DNA of 64,000 bases from assembly GCA_945643635.1 (NCBI GenBank), contig CALZFC010000021.1, positions 2,864,501 through 2,928,500 of the forward strand, read 5' to 3'. Position 1 is the first letter of the stretch, and each line of letters starts with the position of its first letter. The notes below the pieces were generated by a model, which saw only the letters and a program-made list of their open reading frames with translations, was not told the origin of the DNA and ran no database searches. Position numbers and translations under genes: made by a program. Source of the DNA: Allodiplogaster sudhausi. Its lineage: Eukaryota > Nematoda > Chromadorea > Rhabditida > Diplogasteridae. Positions 14,553-25,934 of the stretch are shown here, piece after piece.

Positions 14553-15024
14553 CTAAATTGAGGTTAAAATAACAGGCTGACCCCATCCATACACCATTTT
14601 TGTATAAGTGTAGAACGCAGTGCAAGCAAATACGAAACACCAATGAGAGACAGCAAAGTCGAGAGTTGGGACCAGAATACACAAGAATCTCTGAAAACAT
14701 TAATGTTTTGTACACACCAATATCCATAATAGGTAATAATGAAAAAGAATATACCTCCATCTGTGGCCACTCATGTGGAAATCTTCTGTAATAGTGGATG
14801 AAATCGTCGAGCAAGAATGCAAAAAGCGCTCCGATGCTTGTCATAACGATGGAATACGGATCGGCTTGGAGTTGATATACCATCTTCAGCATCTCGACAG
14901 GACCCACGACAAAGTGCACGAACAGGTACAATAGCATGGCAGCCCTCGCTAAAGGCGACATAATCAACTTCTTCATATTAAAAGGAAGAAAACACACCAA
15001 AATCTTACCATATTCAGGAGGCAT
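14553..15024 (-). CDS. Multi-pass membrane protein, C-terminal exons (unknown family)
   Basis: Two or three minus-strand exons can be read. One runs from about 14970 to 14755, encoding two hydrophobic segments (AAMLLYLFVHFVVGPVEM and SIVMTSIGALFAFLL) followed by DDFIHYYRRFPHEWPQME, and ends at a GAG|GTATAT donor. A TTTTCAG acceptor opens the last exon at 14690, which encodes a further hydrophobic stretch and stops at TAG (14553). A further 39-nt segment (about 14971-15009) has a perfect GTAAG donor and an AAG acceptor but is also open in frame, so it may be an intron or coding. The 5' part of the gene was not found. I do not recognise the family. Confidence 0.5.
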
Positions 15025-15478
15025 GTAAGATCTCGAAAAGTTACCTGAACATTTTTAAAATTTTTATGAACTTGATAAGGGGAAATAAAAACAACTTAAG
15101 CTAGATTGCGTTTCTGAAACAATGCGTTATTTAAAGAATGAGCCGACTCTCTTCATGACTCAGCATTACAACAACCATGCAACAACAAAAATGAAGAAAG
15201 AAAACAATCAATATGTGATCGAACAGCTAGCGATCTCTTTCTCCCACTTTTATGCTTTGTATATTTCAGCAACGGTATGTAATTGAAAATCATTGATAGT
15301 TTACATTACAGTTACATCGCACGTATCACAGACAAAGCATTAACAGTGGTCCAATTATTTATAAGAGGCCTTGAAAGAGCACGGAGGATGAGTGAATGGG
15401 GCTTGTGCGTATTCTGCATGTGTGAGATTTAGCTGTGGCATTGGCACGGTGGTTACACGCTAGTTGTGGAATCAAATT

Positions 15479-15654
15479 ACGGAAAACTGTCATTTTAGGA
15501 ATGCGTAGGACAAGGGATAATACGGGAAGGAGTGAGATAGCGCAGGAAGAGAGATAAAGAAAGAATGGGGAAGAAATCCTTTGGAAAGAGGAAGATTATG
15601 CGTGTTGATAATTGTAAGCGGAAACTACGCATTCCTAAAATGACAGTTTTCCGT
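15479..15654. repeat. Short element with 30-bp perfect inverted repeats
   Basis: The 30-bp arms 15479-15508 and 15625-15654 are exact reverse complements (left arm starts ACGGAAAACTGTCATTTTAG). Between them is about 116 bp of purine-rich sequence with no coding potential. The word GAATCA lies outside each arm in inverted orientation. This is probably a small MITE or a hairpin-forming repeat; no target duplication is clear enough to assign a superfamily. Confidence 0.6.
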
Positions 15655-15955
15655 GATTCATCGAAAGAATTTGCCACGTCGTACAAACGGCAAAGAAGTG
15701 GGGAAACAATTGTGACTAATTAATTCTATGATGCATGCCTCTCTTTTCTTATGCATTGATTCGATCTGATAAAAAAAGCAAGTGCTGAGCAAAAACATAC
15801 ATACATATACATTATATCTACGTGTATTTGATGTGTATAAATTATATTTTTTCAAAATTGGCTTCCCTATGAAAAGTTAGAATATGGCTTGAAGATGAGT
15901 GAAACAGCAAGGCAAAGCACAGGAGCAGAAGAAGCATCAAAGACTTAGATTGTGC

Positions 15956-16552
15956 CAGGGATGTCCAAAGCGGGCCGAGCCCGGGCTGGGCCCTAGGCCC
16001 GGCCCGGCCCGTTGCTAATTTGGAGGGCCCGGGCCCGGCCCGGCCCCGCATACCCCACGCAGAGGTGTCAACGGCACGGCCCGGCCCGATGGGCCGGCCC
16101 GTGGGCCCGATTGGGCCCGATTATTTGAGAAATTAGTGTATAGTCAACTTTTTTTTAAAGATTCCCATGATTTTTCTTCAAATGTTTTGATGATTTTTTT
16201 TAAATAACAATTCCTTGAATGATTTCTTTCAAATAATTCATCTCATGATAATTTTTTTAATGTTGAAGTTTTTAAATGAGCTTTGTTTACCACTTTTTAT
16301 ACAGAATCCATCTCAATAGTTCTGAACAATTGAGTAATAGAAACTCGTGTCAAGAGGTCTAAATAATTAAAAGACTGAATTTCAAAGCGAACAACAGTTT
16401 CACTCTTCAATCTGTACATCGACTTTCTGTGAGATAACTACACCTCCAAAATCACGTGAAGAAAATCATTTAATGAACAATCATTCAAGGATTTGCCATT
16501 TGAAGTACCCTACTGGCCCGGGCCGGCCCGGGCCTGGTTTTGGACATCCCTG
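15956..16552. mobile_element. Non-autonomous hAT-type element (MITE)
   Basis: The ends are CAGGGATGTCCAAA and TTTGGACATCCCTG, the classical hAT terminal form. Just inside both ends are dense, self-complementary GGCCCGGGCC-type words, whereas the middle (about 16130-16500) is AT-rich and non-coding. There is no transposase frame. The 8-bp flanks (GATTGTGC and GACTAAAA) do not match, so either the target duplication has decayed or the flanks were rearranged. The call rests on the termini and the element's size of about 600 bp. Confidence 0.75.
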
Positions 16553-16862
16553 GACTAAAAATCCCTGGATAAATGCACTCACTCAAGAACTGGCAGAGAG
16601 TTAGAGAGAAGAGAAGGAGAGTGTCTTTTCAGCATGTGTGAGGCAGCTGAACTGCCCAGGCAGTGGGGCGAGAGATCTTAGTGTAACAGTGGAATCTAAG
16701 CATCCAGAGTTGGCGGACACATTTTGTCTGAGCGAACTGATTTCCCAACTGCTTTCAGATTAACTATTCGAATTAGTGCATTCCCTTTAAATTCTAGAAA
16801 GTGGACAATCGCTAAGATGATAGCGAAACTATGATATCTGAGAGAAGCAATAGTCTTACGCC

Positions 16863-18917
16863 ATGATGGTAAGAAATCGTCTCGTGCGACTGCTTTTTCT
16901 GCTCGTTCTTCTTTCTTTTTCATCTGTGGCAGAGGACGAAGTAGGCGAGGTGCCAGCAGAGATTGACGAAGGACTCGATGGTAAGCCATGTTTTATATAC
17001 CTTAATTTATCTCGAAATAAATACACTAATGCAATTTGTCTGCTTATTGATCTGCATTAATGGTAAGCCTGATTGTTCGAAATCTATCGCCGGTTGAAGA
17101 AAATTTTTATAAACAGGAGTATCTCCTTCAACAACATCCACTCCGATTCCATCGGCAGCACGCAACGCGTCACGCGATGCGGATCGCGCTCGCGCTCGAA
17201 CACTCGCTGTTCTTGGCGCGAAGACGGAGACTGGCAGAGTTGTCCTGCTTCTCTGCAAGCAGCTCTGTCCACGGCAACGCCGCCAGGTCAGAGCGAGCTT
17301 TCAGAAAGGTTAGTTCACAGTTATTTCATATCAGATACCGCAATGGGTGCGCGGCTTCAACGACGAGCAGATGTATCCACTGAGTGATGCCGTCGCATAC
17401 CACTACTATTTGCTTCGGCGACCACTGCCATTCCTGAATGGAACGGAAGAAGCTGAGCGGCTGCAGTTTCCTGCGCTTCTTTATCTCATCGGAAAGGAAG
17501 TTATTTTCTATTCCGGCGACATCACGAGCAAGGTAATTGATTGAAATATTGAATGTTGATCATGTTGTTTTTTTATGCTGTGAGATATTGTTGACTTCTT
17601 TAAACATTATGCAGATGGAAGTGCAAATTTGGCTGAGAAGCTTGGACGTCCCGCTGATTGAAGAGCCACAATCCGTTGAGGAGCTCGACGACATTTTGAA
17701 CACTGCCGAGTGCAGCAGCCGGTGCCTTTCTTATTACCTAATTTTGCAATTTAAACAAAGTAATCATAATTTTTTAATGCATAGGAAATTTTCCGCCAAG
17801 CACAACCAAATAACATTGGTTGAGCTATCTTCTGTATTCTCCATCCGAGCGGTGCAGCCTCGACTTTTGGCGCACGATTGCGCGCCTGGTGCACATTCGA
17901 GAAAACATTACCACTGGTGCGTTTTGTCTATATAATTTAGCAAAATTGTTGTACATGGGTATATCATATTTTCAATGGAGTAAAATTTTGCCCGTCCTTT
18001 AGTTGACTATAGCATTGATTAGTACTGATGAGTTTTCCTCCGCTGTACTTGTCAGTCTGAACACGTTCTCAACAGTGTACATCCCACGGCCGGCCGACGA
18101 CGAGCTTAGCGTGGTGCTGTTCAAGCGGCTGCCCGAGATGGGCGAGGAGGACTGCCTGCTGCTGACGCTCGTCCATCTCCATGTCTACGCCGAGCCTTTC
18201 CACTTCATCAAACCTGCCGAGGTTTCGAAAAGTTATTTAAACGCTACAATTAATTAGCATATTTTATTATGATTAAAATATTGAATCTCCTCATATTGAG
18301 ACTAAATTTCTCTCTTTAACTCTCTCTCTCCCTCTCTCCTCCTTTTCTTTTAATCTTATCGTTCTGATTCATTTACTATACTCTCCGGTAGCTTTATTTC
18401 TTAACCAGTGTTGTCATATCTTTTTTGAAATAGATAAAAATAAGCAGGTTCATGAGAGAGTGCGCGAGCTGACGACGGAGGACAGCTGCGTGAGGGTGGA
18501 CGACGCGCACGTCTACCCGATCGTACCCAAGCTATCCGAGATGCAGATGGAGTTCTTCTCCAGTCAGAGCTCTCTCTCTCTCTCTTTCAAGCTAGACGAT
18601 AAATCGTTTTCAATTCACGCCATTTGTTGCCTGAATATAGTATAAGGCAAGAACGCATAGCAATCTAGAGAAACCTGAGTGCAAAATTAATTTAAAAATA
18701 GGTATTTGCATACATTTTTGCGTCTATATTGAATAATACAATAAAACAATCGTTCGTCTAGAATATCCATTAAGGCGAGCGTCGTCTGCAAGAGGCGTCG
18801 ACTTCTGTGCTGTTCTTGCTGGTCGGGCTCGTTGGCGGAGTCGCCGTGATCGCACTTGCCATCTCCATTTTCTGGGGACTCAATGGCTCCGCCTTCACTG
18901 CGCAGACTCCGGAATAG
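16863..18917 (+). CDS. Type I membrane protein with thioredoxin-like segment (tentative)
   Basis: Eight exons can be followed. The first begins MMVRNRLVRLLFLLVLLSFS, a clear signal peptide, and ends at about 16981 (GAT G|GTAAGC). The next begins near 17118, and a long exon begins near 17338. The segment FPALLYLIGKEVIFYSG followed by a WL motif resembles the beta-strand core of PDI-type thioredoxin folds, but I see no CxxC redox motif, only CKQLC. Later exons lie at about 17614-17720, 17820-17920, 18078-18222 and 18449-18570. The last (about 18776-18917) encodes a single transmembrane helix (SVLFLLVGLVGGVAVIALA) and a short tail ending in TAG. The donor of the penultimate exon is unclear. The likely location is the secretory pathway membrane; the function is unknown. 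Confidence 0.55.
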
Positions 18918-19322
18918 GGCATCTATGTATGAAGATTTGTGGCCGTCAAACAACGCTCTGCTTTGGACTCAAACCATCTGATTGGTTTCTTGGCATTATA
19001 AGTATGCACATTGCCGAGAGATAAACCTAATTCTAACCTATCAGTTCTTTTACATTTCCTGAAATGTATATTAATAATTGAAAAAAAAGTTTGCATTGAT
19101 CTCACTTCAATAATTTGACATTTTGGTTTAATCAGTACCTGCTCTACACATGACTTTCTTGAATTTATGTTATCACTTTAAATCTCATCTACTCATCAAG
19201 TTATGCTAGCTATCGATTGTTGTGTGATATGATAGAAATGAAGCAATGCATTTGCTTATTTACAAATCATGCATGATTACTGCGAAACGACATATAGGCG
19301 ATGAATAGGTTGAAGACTTCGT

Positions 19323-21807
19323 TTAAGGATGATTTGAAACGGCGAAAGTTCCCTGCTGTCGCTCGAGTTCCTTTGCAACTTGAAAGAGATGATGCTCGGT
19401 GTGGGCGGCACTGACGAGCTAAGAAATGACAATCGACGTCAAACAACCACAATCATACCGAAAATATTCGAAGAAAAACGATGTTTCCTTGTTGCTAGAA
19501 ATGATACCTGACACGCGAGAGACATTCCATGGGCATCTGTGCCCACTGGAAGTGTGATAGCCGGGAGTCCAGGAAGGCCTTCGAGTTCAGCGAGAGCAGA
19601 TTCGAGGGGCGTGCGCAGAAGTTGGCCATGAAAGGGCGCCGGACAGGGCGCGGCCGGCAGAATCAGAACGCCGTGGGCGCCGAGGGCGGCGTTCATCGAA
19701 CGAGTCACTCCCGACAAGAGTAACTTCAGCTCAAATCAGTCTTTCCTTTCTCCCATCTTTCTTTGTGTAAAATCTTCTCAAAAGAAACTATTAGACAACA
19801 ATAGGTGTACTGCGTGACTACTGTTATAATCGAATTTCATCAGAGTGATAAAATTTCATTGAAGACGAAAGCTTGAGTAAAATTTTCAGACCTCTTCATT
19901 GTCCGTGTCGTCTCCTTTCCCGTATTCCTTTCGGAAGAATCCTTTGCTCTTGCGGCGAAGCAAAATATCCAATGCCCTTTGTGGATATGCGAGCTGCATG
20001 CAGCTGCTGCCCGAGGAATAAAGTGCTTCCAAGTGTTTAATAACCTGCACGAAAGGAACTGCAGAAAAATATAAGCCTGTTGATCAACAGCCAACCTCTG
20101 AAACGGCCGCCTCCTGGGATAGTGACGCCTCGGGTAAAAACGGAATTTCAGCTACTGCATAAAAGATTGCATGCTTTGACACTATCGCATTCTTCTCGTT
20201 AGAAGTGGACTCGGTTGACACGTCGCTGAGCACCTTGAAACCAAAGGCAGGAGAGCAATATTTTCTCACGGAAATAAACATTTTGGTATGTACTTGCGCG
20301 ACGAGCTGGAGATCTTCCGTTGAAGTCGCAAGGACAGAATATCCGGGATCATTGCGTGCTTGAATTGCCAACTATTTAATAAAGCTAAAAGATAATAAAA
20401 TGAAGAAAAAACAGAATGTCCAACAAGAGTGGAAGGCGAAGACGCCTGAGAAGGCAGCGGCCGTTCGGCAATTGCCATGCGCGATGCTCAACTTTGGCGA
20501 GTCAAAATAAAATAATAAAATACCGGCATTCATATTTTGAATCAATATTGAACTGAAATTGGAAGACTGAAAAAGGCGGAAAAAAATTATTTCTGTTACA
20601 GGAGCGATTTGAGCAGCGACAGCGACTGCGCCACCGCCCCCAGCGCCGCCAGCCACGCGTCGCGTGTCACGTACATTGCGCGTCGCGCCATAGGATTCGC
20701 TCACCGTCTCCCACGACGCTGCATCATCGGGCGAGTTTGTCCAGCCAAGCAGGATTGCGCCCGCCATGTTCATTCTCGAATTCTCAGTATTATGCATCAA
20801 AATATATGTATGTATGTATGTATTTACACCAATGGTTCAGGACTAACCGTTTAATCGACAACGCCATTTGGTCGTCATTTCCGCTGTTTGCCGAGCACGT
20901 GAATGGCACGCCGTAGAGCGGTCGAGAAATCGTCAGCTAAACACTTTTCGTTGGTGTAAATCTTGTTTTTAAATATTTATGTTAACCATGCAAAGATTGT
21001 TCCTGACTTGGCCTCGCTGCTGCTTGTCCATGGCCACGAGTGTAATGTCGACGTCGCGCGCCTCCCTCAGCGCGTCCCCGAATCGGTCACTGACGAGCGC
21101 GTTCACGATTGGATTCACAAAATGCGCACGGGCGACGAAGGCAGACGTCACTGCGGTCGCTGTCATCTGGTATTTTAAATTCGTTTAATGTATTTATTTT
21201 ACATTTATTTGCTTGATAAATCAAGTAGTTATTGAAAAAACGAAGATTCTGCCGCTGAAATCTCCCGTAAACTTCATCTAGATATATTCTTAGATATCTC
21301 CCGTACCTTCCCTGACCGAATGTCCTCTGCAAGCCGCGTCGCTGAATACTTGAGAATGTCGTCTTGTGGTGGAGGCACTTGTGTCTTACTCTGGATGCAC
21401 CAATAGAGATGACAGACATTCTTCCGCACCAATCGGTAGAGCAGCAGCAGCCAATGAATGATGCAGGCGTGGAGGCTAAAGCTGTGATGGATAACGGTTT
21501 TCTTTTTTTTGCTTTGTTATATGACTAAAGTAGTTATCTACTTATATCATTTTATGTATAATTCGCAAGCAAATTGAAGCTAGCTAACCCGTTGTCTGTC
21601 ATATTTCTAAGAGGGACGATGACGGAGAGATTGGGAGAATATTGGTTCGGTACGCTGTACGCGCCACACTTGATGACGCATAATTTCTGTTGCCTTCTCT
21701 TCCTTCAGCACTGACAATGAGTCACGTCGCGAAATATAGAGCGGGAGGAACGGAAAAGGAAAGTAAGCGAAGGGGCAGTCATTGGGAGAAAACAATGGAC
21801 TCAACAT
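19323..21807 (-). CDS. Amidase-signature (FAAH-like) protein with substituted catalytic residues
   Basis: Minus-strand exons in order: a possible first exon 21807-21607; an N-terminal hydrophobic anchor plus QVPPPQDDILKYSATRLAED (about 21480-21307); VNPIVNALVSDRF...REARD (about 21166-20985); PLYGVPFTCSANSGNDD (about 20940-20855); AGAILLGWTN...SESYGATRN (about 20790-20600); LSIAHGNCRTAAAFSGVF (about 20497-20420); ARNDPGY...TSTEDLQLVAQ (about 20370-20300); then three more, the last ending HTEHHLFQVAKELERQQG and TAA at 19323. The order and spacing match fatty-acid amide hydrolases, including the late GLPGLPAITLPVG motif. The catalytic Lys of GVPFTxK is Ser, GGSSGG reads GGAGGG, and the GGSIR nucleophile loop reads HGNCR and is shorter. 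It is therefore probably a non-catalytic homologue, or a decaying gene. The junction after the HGNCR exon is uncertain. Confidence 0.65.
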
Positions 21808-22166
21808 TGATTAGCCCTGAAATAAATTATTAGTCTTTATTTACATGCGCTTGTACACTGGGTCCAAAAATGGTATGCCGACCGCAGGTCCGCTTTTAAT
21901 TATCATCAGTTCTTGATGAGCTGTTATTATTCAGAGTTCTTTATGTTTTACAGTTAAATGTAAAGCATGCTGAGAGGAACACGAGTGAATCATCGTCAAT
22001 TATCAAAGTAAGAGGATTGTCTCATTTTATTCAAAGGTGAAATATGTATTTATATAGATGTATATAAAACACAAAATTTACAAGGCATTTGTTAAGAAAC
22101 TCAAACTCCCTTCACAACGCTTATAATTGTTTTTCTCCTTAATTCATGATTGATGGGGACAATTAC
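20389..22166. repeat. Tandem segmental duplication, copy 1
   Basis: This 1.78-kb block recurs at 22216-23994. Offsets are 1827 bp at the left and 1828 bp at the right, the difference being one T in a poly-T run near 21495/23322. One substitution was noticed (GAGAGGAAC versus GAGAAGAAC near 21975/23803). It contains the 5' exons of the amidase-like gene and its upstream flank. Confidence 0.93.
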
Positions 22167-22167
22167 T

Positions 22168-22210
22168 AATGAAGCAATGCATTTGCTTATTTACAAATCA
22201 TGCATGATTA
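22168..22210. repeat. 43-bp duplication scar matching the gene's 3' flank
   Basis: The sequence AATGAAGCAATGCATTTGCT... through CATGCATGATTA here is identical to 19237-19279, just downstream of the amidase-like gene's stop codon. It sits exactly between the two 1.78-kb copies. This implies that the duplicated unit originally reached 19237 and that about 1.1 kb (the equivalent of 19280-20388) was then lost from the upstream copy. Confidence 0.85.
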
Positions 22211-22215
22211 AAATG

Positions 22216-23635
22216 AAGATAATAAAATGAAGAAAAAACAGAATGTCCAACAAGAGTGGAAGGCGAAGACGCCTGAGAAGGCAGCGGCCGTTCGGCAATT
22301 GCCATGCGCGATGCTCAACTTTGGCGAGTCAAAATAAAATAATAAAATACCGGCATTCATATTTTGAATCAATATTGAACTGAAATTGGAAGACTGAAAA
22401 AGGCGGAAAAAAATTATTTCTGTTACAGGAGCGATTTGAGCAGCGACAGCGACTGCGCCACCGCCCCCAGCGCCGCCAGCCACGCGTCGCGTGTCACGTA
22501 CATTGCGCGTCGCGCCATAGGATTCGCTCACCGTCTCCCACGACGCTGCATCATCGGGCGAGTTTGTCCAGCCAAGCAGGATTGCGCCCGCCATGTTCAT
22601 TCTCGAATTCTCAGTATTATGCATCAAAATATATGTATGTATGTATGTATTTACACCAATGGTTCAGGACTAACCGTTTAATCGACAACGCCATTTGGTC
22701 GTCATTTCCGCTGTTTGCCGAGCACGTGAATGGCACGCCGTAGAGCGGTCGAGAAATCGTCAGCTAAACACTTTTCGTTGGTGTAAATCTTGTTTTTAAA
22801 TATTTATGTTAACCATGCAAAGATTGTTCCTGACTTGGCCTCGCTGCTGCTTGTCCATGGCCACGAGTGTAATGTCGACGTCGCGCGCCTCCCTCAGCGC
22901 GTCCCCGAATCGGTCACTGACGAGCGCGTTCACGATTGGATTCACAAAATGCGCACGGGCGACGAAGGCAGACGTCACTGCGGTCGCTGTCATCTGGTAT
23001 TTTAAATTCGTTTAATGTATTTATTTTACATTTATTTGCTTGATAAATCAAGTAGTTATTGAAAAAACGAAGATTCTGCCGCTGAAATCTCCCGTAAACT
23101 TCATCTAGATATATTCTTAGATATCTCCCGTACCTTCCCTGACCGAATGTCCTCTGCAAGCCGCGTCGCTGAATACTTGAGAATGTCGTCTTGTGGTGGA
23201 GGCACTTGTGTCTTACTCTGGATGCACCAATAGAGATGACAGACATTCTTCCGCACCAATCGGTAGAGCAGCAGCAGCCAATGAATGATGCAGGCGTGGA
23301 GGCTAAAGCTGTGATGGATAACGGTTTTCTTTTTTTTTGCTTTGTTATATGACTAAAGTAGTTATCTACTTATATCATTTTATGTATAATTCGCAAGCAA
23401 ATTGAAGCTAGCTAACCCGTTGTCTGTCATATTTCTAAGAGGGACGATGACGGAGAGATTGGGAGAATATTGGTTCGGTACGCTGTACGCGCCACACTTG
23501 ATGACGCATAATTTCTGTTGCCTTCTCTTCCTTCAGCACTGACAATGAGTCACGTCGCGAAATATAGAGCGGGAGGAACGGAAAAGGAAAGTAAGCGAAG
23601 GGGCAGTCATTGGGAGAAAACAATGGACTCAACAT
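22216..23635 (-). pseudogene. Amidase-like gene copy lacking its 3' exons
   Basis: This second copy carries the same exons as its neighbour, from the possible first exon (23635-23435) through the exon with GGAGGGG and the one with HGNCR. It stops where the duplication ends, so the exons encoding ARNDPGY..., the lid region, GLPGLPAITLPVG and the C-terminus are missing. It shares the same catalytic substitutions. Transcription could in principle read through the scar into copy 1 and splice to its exons, making an internally repeated protein, but nothing in the sequence proves that. An assembly artefact (uncollapsed haplotypes) is an alternative, although the scar argues for a real rearrangement. 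Confidence 0.7.
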
Positions 23636-23994
23636 TGATTAGCCCTGAAATAAATTATTAGTCTTTATTTACATGCGCTTGTACACTGGGTCCAAAAATG
23701 GTATGCCGACCGCAGGTCCGCTTTTAATTATCATCAGTTCTTGATGAGCTGTTATTATTCAGAGTTCTTTATGTTTTACAGTTAAATGTAAAGCATGCTG
23801 AGAAGAACACGAGTGAATCATCGTCAATTATCAAAGTAAGAGGATTGTCTCATTTTATTCAAAGGTGAAATATGTATTTATATAGATGTATATAAAACAC
23901 AAAATTTACAAGGCATTTGTTAAGAAACTCAAACTCCCTTCACAACGCTTATAATTGTTTTTCTCCTTAATTCATGATTGATGGGGACAATTAC
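22216..23994. repeat. Tandem segmental duplication, copy 2
   Basis: Near-identical to 20389-22166. The right junction is clear: both copies share ...GGGGACAATTAC, then diverge into TAATGAAGC (copy 1) and CCTATGCTC (copy 2). Confidence 0.93.
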
Positions 23995-25451
23995 CCTATG
24001 CTCGAGTTGATCATTCTCCCGGTTACTTTTTGCATCAGCTATTCTAGAGTTGTATTCATATCATATTAATTAATATCCTTCCAAAAAGACTCTTCCAGTG
24101 TCTCTTAATCTGCCGTGCTATTAATTTTGGAAGAAAACTACAATGAACTTTTGTTGAAACCTGAATCAACAAAAATGAGAACGTCAAGCATCTTTTGAGC
24201 ATTTTAGTATGGAAAATGAGAAAGATGAGTAAAGTTTCCTTCAGACTTTGTTCATGATGCAAACTGTATCAACATTCAAAGTTCGTTAAAGTATGGACAT
24301 GCAAAACGAGATAGTGTGCAAAAGTGAGAGGACAAAAGTGTGTAGAAGGCTGCTTACTTTCTTTTACACTGTTTTCGTCTCTCAATTTTACACACTATTG
24401 CATGGCAGAGACAGAAAGATGGCGCAATTTTAAATGTGACTCAACTCTCAACCAAGAACGAGTGGAATTTGAAATAAGCTCGGCCTAGTAAATTTTTTGA
24501 AGGCAAAAGCAACTGAAGCCTCGACAGCAAGTCGCTTTTAAACATGATTCTTTGTTTATCCGTGTTAATTTTATAAATATTACTTGCTATTTCATTACGT
24601 GAGTGTAGTGTTCTTCGGCAGAGAGATGCCTAAGCATCTCTCTGTTGAAGAGACGTAATTTGAGTTCAAGAGCGTGGATGAGTTCAAGAACCTTTGGATG
24701 ATGTTAGAAATTTTCGATTTACCATTTGTTAGAATACCTTTAATATGCATTAATATCACAATGTTTTTCGTTTATAAAAAAGCTTCCAGTTAGACAATTT
24801 TAGTAGTCATAGCCAAAGCGGGCGGGTGTGGTCGCGGCGAGGATGCGAGTTCTCCGGACGCTTTCTGAGTGAGCACTCGGCGCGAAGGGCGCGAGGTAGG
24901 AGTCTCACGGAATACTGAGGTATGGTTGCAGTTATTCTATTTACTCTTTTAAAGCCAAAGTCACATCTAAACGTTGGTTCGAATTAGGTTTTGTATTATG
25001 GCTATTATGGCTGATTAGTTTTACTCTCCATGAAAATTGTTGCTGTTTTGTGCTTCATGATTGTAAAAAGTGTTTGCAATACTTAAACCTGCTCTCTCTC
25101 TTTCTCTTCTCTTTGCTCTTGCTCTTTCTCTGGATGACATCAAGCGGATGAAGGGACCCCAGCTGAGCACTCGCAATGATGTTTCATTAGAAACTATCAA
25201 CCAATACGGACTGCGAAGAGATTAGGACGCATTTACAGTAATTTCTCTGGCTTGTGACTTCGCGAATGTTCAGGATGCACGTGGTGCACGCTCTCGTGGC
25301 CCGATTGAAAGTTATTTATTTAAAATTAGATGTTAGATTATCTTTTGATGACAATCAACTTGTGAGCAGACTCCAGTAATAAATACAAACCTGATTGTGA
25401 ATGTCCGAATTACTGTAATCAGAAAATTGCACTAAGAGATTTCAATTTTAG
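23995..25451. other. Mostly non-coding spacer
   Basis: AT-rich with no convincing gene. A GC-rich patch at about 24815-24910 precedes a CT-rich run at 25092-25130; these could belong to 5' exons of the downstream Ig-like fragment but I cannot connect them. Confidence 0.4.
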
Positions 25452-25700
25452 CTAAAACTAGAGGACAACGGAATGTACCGGTGCACCAATCCACAACGCC
25501 CTCACAATCTTAATAAATTAACAAAACGAATATTTCGTTCTATTCTGAATGCTCGGTATTGGACGAAATATATATCGGTATGCAAAACAGTATTAAAACG
25601 AAAAATAAATCGAAACACAATATCGCTCGTTCTCAAAGGATCCACACTTCGAAAGGCGGTTTCGATTAGAAATAAGGAAAAGGCAATAACACATCATTAA
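25452..25700 (+). CDS. Possible immunoglobulin-domain exon
   Basis: After a TTTTAG acceptor (25446-25451) the frame reads LKLEDNGMYRCTNPQRPHN. This matches the late Ig motif (x-D-x-G-x-Y-x-C) around the second cysteine of an Ig fold. The frame stays open to 25700, but the later residues look non-domain, so a donor probably lies earlier. I could not find the exon carrying the first cysteine. It may be part of a small secreted Ig protein or a gene remnant. Confidence 0.3.
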   Translation, partial: LKLEDNGMYRCTNPQRPHNLNKLTKRIFRSILNARYWTKYISVCKTVLKRKINRNTISLVLKGSTLRKAVSIRNKEKAITHH

Positions 25701-25934
25701 CAGCAGACTAGCCTATGAAAATTGCTAACCATAAATTATAATGCATGCGCGGGCTAACAGGTTCCGATGCGAAAAACGGGCTGCACGAAAGTGTGCCTCA
25801 ATAATACATTTTACTACCACATCTGTCGCAACGCCTATCTAATCTTTTCACTGCGAAAAATTCTTTTTGATTGTAATGTAAGTACATAGAAAGTTCTCAA
25901 CACCTAGAATCTAAAATATCTAACATTTTCAGCC

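Noticed and set aside
14971..15009. Certain 39-nt intron in the membrane-protein gene
   Set aside because: Splice signals are good but the segment is also open and a multiple of three, so it cannot be decided from sequence; left as a note.
20815..20862. TGTATGTATGTATG run as a meaningful repeat
   Set aside because: A short tetranucleotide microsatellite, present in both duplicated copies, without further significance.
24056..24262. Short minus-strand frame as a gene
   Set aside because: Low similarity to anything recognisable, no splice partner, and located in an AT-rich spacer.
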